Of a stretch of 10,766 nt of DNA, positions 9,019-10,766 are shown one piece after another; the first letter of the stretch is position 1, and every line of letters starts with the position of its first letter. The DNA lies in NCBI GenBank assembly GCA_030623665.1, contig JAUXLO010000040.1:1-10766 (forward strand). Direction: 5' to 3'. The notes under the pieces are model-generated. The model was not told the DNA's origin. It did not search any database and saw only the letters and a program-made list of their open reading frames with translations. The position numbers were made by a program, and so were the translations under genes. The stretch comes from Planctomycetota bacterium (GTDB lineage: Bacteria > Planctomycetota > Brocadiia > Brocadiales > Bathyanammoxibiaceae).

Positions 9019-9046
9019 AGTTTAAATGCAAGAGGAGATTTGACAA
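9019..9046 (-). promoter_or_regulatory. Candidate minus-strand promoter for the nfnA leader
   Basis: TTGTCA (9041-9046, 5/6 to consensus) and TAAACT (9019-9024, 4/6) are 16 bp apart on the minus strand. They would start a transcript near 9012 that reaches the terminator after about 58 nt. The -35 shares bases with the nrnA promoter on the opposite strand, so the two would compete. An alternative pair, TTGCAT with TAATAT, is weaker and would leave almost no leader before the hairpin. Confidence 0.3.
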
Positions 9047-9068
9047 TATATTCCTGCGGTTATATAAT
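9040..9068 (+). promoter_or_regulatory. Consensus sigma-70 promoter of nrnA
   Basis: TTGACA (9040-9045), a 17-bp spacer and TATAAT (9063-9068) form a perfect consensus promoter on the plus strand. Transcription would start near 9075 and leave a leader of about 47 nt before the nrnA ATG at 9122. No Shine-Dalgarno sequence is visible in the last 20 nt of that leader. Confidence 0.88.
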
Positions 9069-9121
9069 AAATGGTTCTAAGGTGGTTTATACTTCCTGAT
9101 ACGATTTAAGAAACAACAGCC

Positions 9122-10174
9122 ATGAATACGGATGCGGATACGATAAAGAGGTTAAGGGGGCTGATAGACAGCTCCAAAAGGCCTTTAATAACGGCCCACA
9201 TACGCCTGGACGGCGATGCCTTGGGCTCCGAGTTGGCCTTCTATCATGCGCTTAAGGCCATGGGCAAGGAACCTTGTATCGTAAACGATTCCAGTATGCC
9301 CAGGGTCTATAAGTTCCTGGTAAGGGATGTAGATGCAAGGTGTTGGAATGCCGATACCAAGGCCTCGTTGTCCGCGAGTGGGGAGTCTTGCGGGTTCGAC
9401 CTGGCCATTGTTGTGGATACGCCTACAGCGGAGAGGGTTGGGGGGGTGGGTGAGATCATCTCCTCCGGTATACCGGTTGTAAGTATTGACCATCATGTGT
9501 GTGGCGACCCCTTTGGCGATGTAAGCATTGTAGACGTGGAGAGGTGCTCCAGCGGAGAGATTGTATTTGATTTGTTCCGTAGTATGGGCATAGAGATAAC
9601 CCCCAGGATAGCCGAGGCGCTTTATGTGGCAATCCTAACGGACACCGGTCGCTTCATGCACCGCAACACCAACTCGGACACCCTCAGGGCGGCGGCCTAC
9701 CTGATAGACCACGGCGCAGACCCGACAGATATAGGCCAGCACCTGTATAAGACAAACACGTACGGTTATATACAACTTCGCTCCTTGGCAGCGAAGACGC
9801 TCAGCTTTCACTCTGATAAGAAAATTGCATGCATGTGGCTTACCAGGGACATGATGCGTGAGGCCCGTACGCCGCCCATAGACACCCAGGACTTTGCCGA
9901 CGTTCCTTCCTCCATAGAGGGGGTCGAGGTCGGCGTGTTGCTGAGGGAACTGGGCGAAAAGAACAAGAACAAGAACAAGGTCAAGGTCAGCCTCCGGTCT
10001 CGCGACGGCATCGACGTGAACAAGATAGCCAATGATTTTGGCGGTGGAGGCCACAAGCGGGCGGCAGGATTTGAATTAGAGGGCCCCATCCAGGAGGTTC
10101 AGGACCGGGTGGTCGAGGTTATCGCAAAGGCCTTCGAGTCCTCAGGGAAATTTGAGGAAGAAGTACTTACCTAG
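9122..10174 (+). CDS. nrnA: DHH/DHHA1 phosphoesterase, NrnA-type (nanoRNase / pAp phosphatase family)
   Basis: Members of this family degrade very short RNAs (2-5 nt), pGpG or other linear dinucleotides, and often dephosphorylate pAp; some act on cyclic dinucleotides. The N-terminal DHH domain has the metal ligands in order: [13 protein letters not shown] (H26, D30, D32), IVVDTP (D99), SIDHHV (D123-H124-H125) and LTDTGRF (D174). The C-terminal DHHA1 substrate-binding domain carries [13 protein letters not shown] (about 304-316). Its 350 residues fit NrnA rather than full-length RecJ or GdpP, and no PAS, GGDEF or membrane segment is present. A short Lys/Asn repeat (about 279-287) is encoded by tandem AAGAAC units. 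The ATG matches the family N-terminus, but no Shine-Dalgarno sequence precedes it (ACAACAGCC). The substrate cannot be decided from sequence. Confidence 0.92.
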   Translation: MNTDADTIKRLRGLIDSSKRPLITAHIRLDGDALGSELAFYHALKAMGKEPCIVNDSSMPRVYKFLVRDVDARCWNADTKASLSASGESCGFDLAIVVDTPTAERVGGVGEIISSGIPVVSIDHHVCGDPFGDVSIVDVERCSSGEIVFDLFRSMGIEITPRIAEALYVAILTDTGRFMHRNTNSDTLRAAAYLIDHGADPTDIGQHLYKTNTYGYIQLRSLAAKTLSFHSDKKIACMWLTRDMMREARTPPIDTQDFADVPSSIEGVEVGVLLRELGEKNKNKNKVKVSLRSRDGIDVNKIANDFGGGGHKRAAGFELEGPIQEVQDRVVEVIAKAFESSGKFEEEVLT

Positions 10175-10230
10175 TTACCGGGTTGTAAGGCTGCATCTTG
10201 TGCCGTTGAATCTCTCGTGAATACCACACC

Positions 10231-10766
10231 ATGGCCGGTAATGTTAAAGACGAATTGGGCCGGATAGTTGGTTCCTTAAGGGGGAAGTTGGAACTTGAGA
10301 GGGATTTTGGGGCAGATTTCGTGGCGAAGGGCCAGGCCGTGGAGTTAACCCCTGAGGAAAAGGGTGACGACAGGGCAAGAAACCTGGCCGTGTTGGAAGA
10401 GAATGCCTCTACATGCATTAAGTGCCGTCTGAGCGAGTCCCGCACAAGGGTTGTCTTCGGCACGGGCAATATCTTTGCAGACCTCATGTTCATCGGTGAG
10501 GGCCCCGGATACGAAGAGGACCGGCAGGGTCTACCCTTTGTGGGAAGAGCGGGTCAGCTCCTGACCAAGATAATAGAGGCCATCAAGCTCACCCGCGACG
10601 AGGTGTATATAGCCAACATGGTCAAGTGCCGCCCGCCTGAGAACCGCACCCCGAGACAAGACGAGATATTTATGTGCAGCACCACCTACCTCAAACATCA
10701 GATAGAGTGGATAAAGCCAAAGATCATCTGTGCCCTGGGTAATGCAGCTACCCAGAACCTGCTCCA
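10231..10766 (+). CDS. Family 4 uracil-DNA glycosylase, 3' end cut by window
   Basis: The frame starts with ATG at 10231 and stays open to the window end, giving 178 residues. Family 4 UDGs are iron-sulfur enzymes that excise uracil from DNA. Visible features are the active-site motif [23 protein letters not shown] region (about 89-111), usually GEAPG in the family, then [13 protein letters not shown] (about 129-141) and ICALGNAA. The four cluster cysteines are C62-x2-C65, C133 and C149, a spacing (67 and 15 residues between) that nearly matches the Thermus enzyme. About 48 extra residues precede the first cysteine compared with that enzyme, an acidic/basic linker often seen in bacterial members. 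The C-terminal His-containing motif lies beyond the window. The gene follows nrnA after 56 nt and probably shares its transcript. No Shine-Dalgarno is visible, and no upstream in-frame start is usable because of a TGA. Confidence 0.9.
   Translation, partial: MAGNVKDELGRIVGSLRGKLELERDFGADFVAKGQAVELTPEEKGDDRARNLAVLEENASTCIKCRLSESRTRVVFGTGNIFADLMFIGEGPGYEEDRQGLPFVGRAGQLLTKIIEAIKLTRDEVYIANMVKCRPPENRTPRQDEIFMCSTTYLKHQIEWIKPKIICALGNAATQNLL

Noticed and set aside
9004..9019. TGGCACG on the minus strand in the nfnA leader, like a sigma-54 -24 element
   Set aside because: The matching -12 element should read TTGC but is TAATA, so the essential GC is missing.
9122..10174. Reading the DHH protein as RecJ exonuclease or GdpP c-di-AMP phosphodiesterase
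   Set aside because: At 350 residues it has only the DHH and DHHA1 domains. RecJ is much longer with an OB domain, and GdpP has membrane, PAS and GGDEF parts.

Overview
The window looks like ordinary chromosome from an anaerobic bacterium of roughly balanced GC content. The gene set (dnaG-rpoD followed by a DUF164-type zinc-ribbon gene, an NfnAB/SudBA pair, thiS-thiG, NrnA and a family 4 uracil-DNA glycosylase) and the many starts without a Shine-Dalgarno sequence would fit a Planctomycetota member such as the Brocadiales. That placement is a low-confidence guess from gene content, not shown by the sequence. No phage, insertion sequence, CRISPR array, tRNA or rRNA gene was seen.

The left part (24-4187, minus strand) is a compact information-processing operon, dnaG -> rpoD -> zinc-ribbon coiled-coil gene. 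Both gene junctions overlap (4 nt and 23 nt), and a good sigma-70 promoter (4223-4250) lies just upstream of dnaG. Immediately upstream, at 4376-4453, is a tiny gene that standard gene callers would miss. It encodes a 25-residue peptide that is more than 60% Lys+Arg. It has consensus -35 and -10 hexamers, a 10/10 Shine-Dalgarno match, a GTG start and a 14-bp hairpin after its stop. It occupies the place that rpsU holds in the E. coli rpsU-dnaG-rpoD operon, and it is the most interesting object in the window.

The middle part (4622-8912, minus strand) carries a solitary hisF, then (reading upstream) thiG, thiS, nfnB and nfnA. The last four appear to be one transcription unit in the order nfnA-nfnB-thiS-thiG: an electron-bifurcating NADH/ferredoxin:NADP+ oxidoreductase followed by two thiazole-synthesis genes. 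The 200-nt gap in front of hisF contains a degenerate copy of a short dispersed repeat and two small hairpins.

The right part (8913-10766) is a divergent control region followed by plus-strand genes. A consensus promoter (TTGACA, 17 nt, TATAAT) drives nrnA and, 56 nt after it, the 5' part of a family 4 uracil-DNA glycosylase gene cut by the window end. On the opposite strand the same control region contains a textbook intrinsic terminator 42 nt before the nfnA start, with no minus-strand gene upstream of it inside the window. This suggests an attenuated leader or a short RNA.
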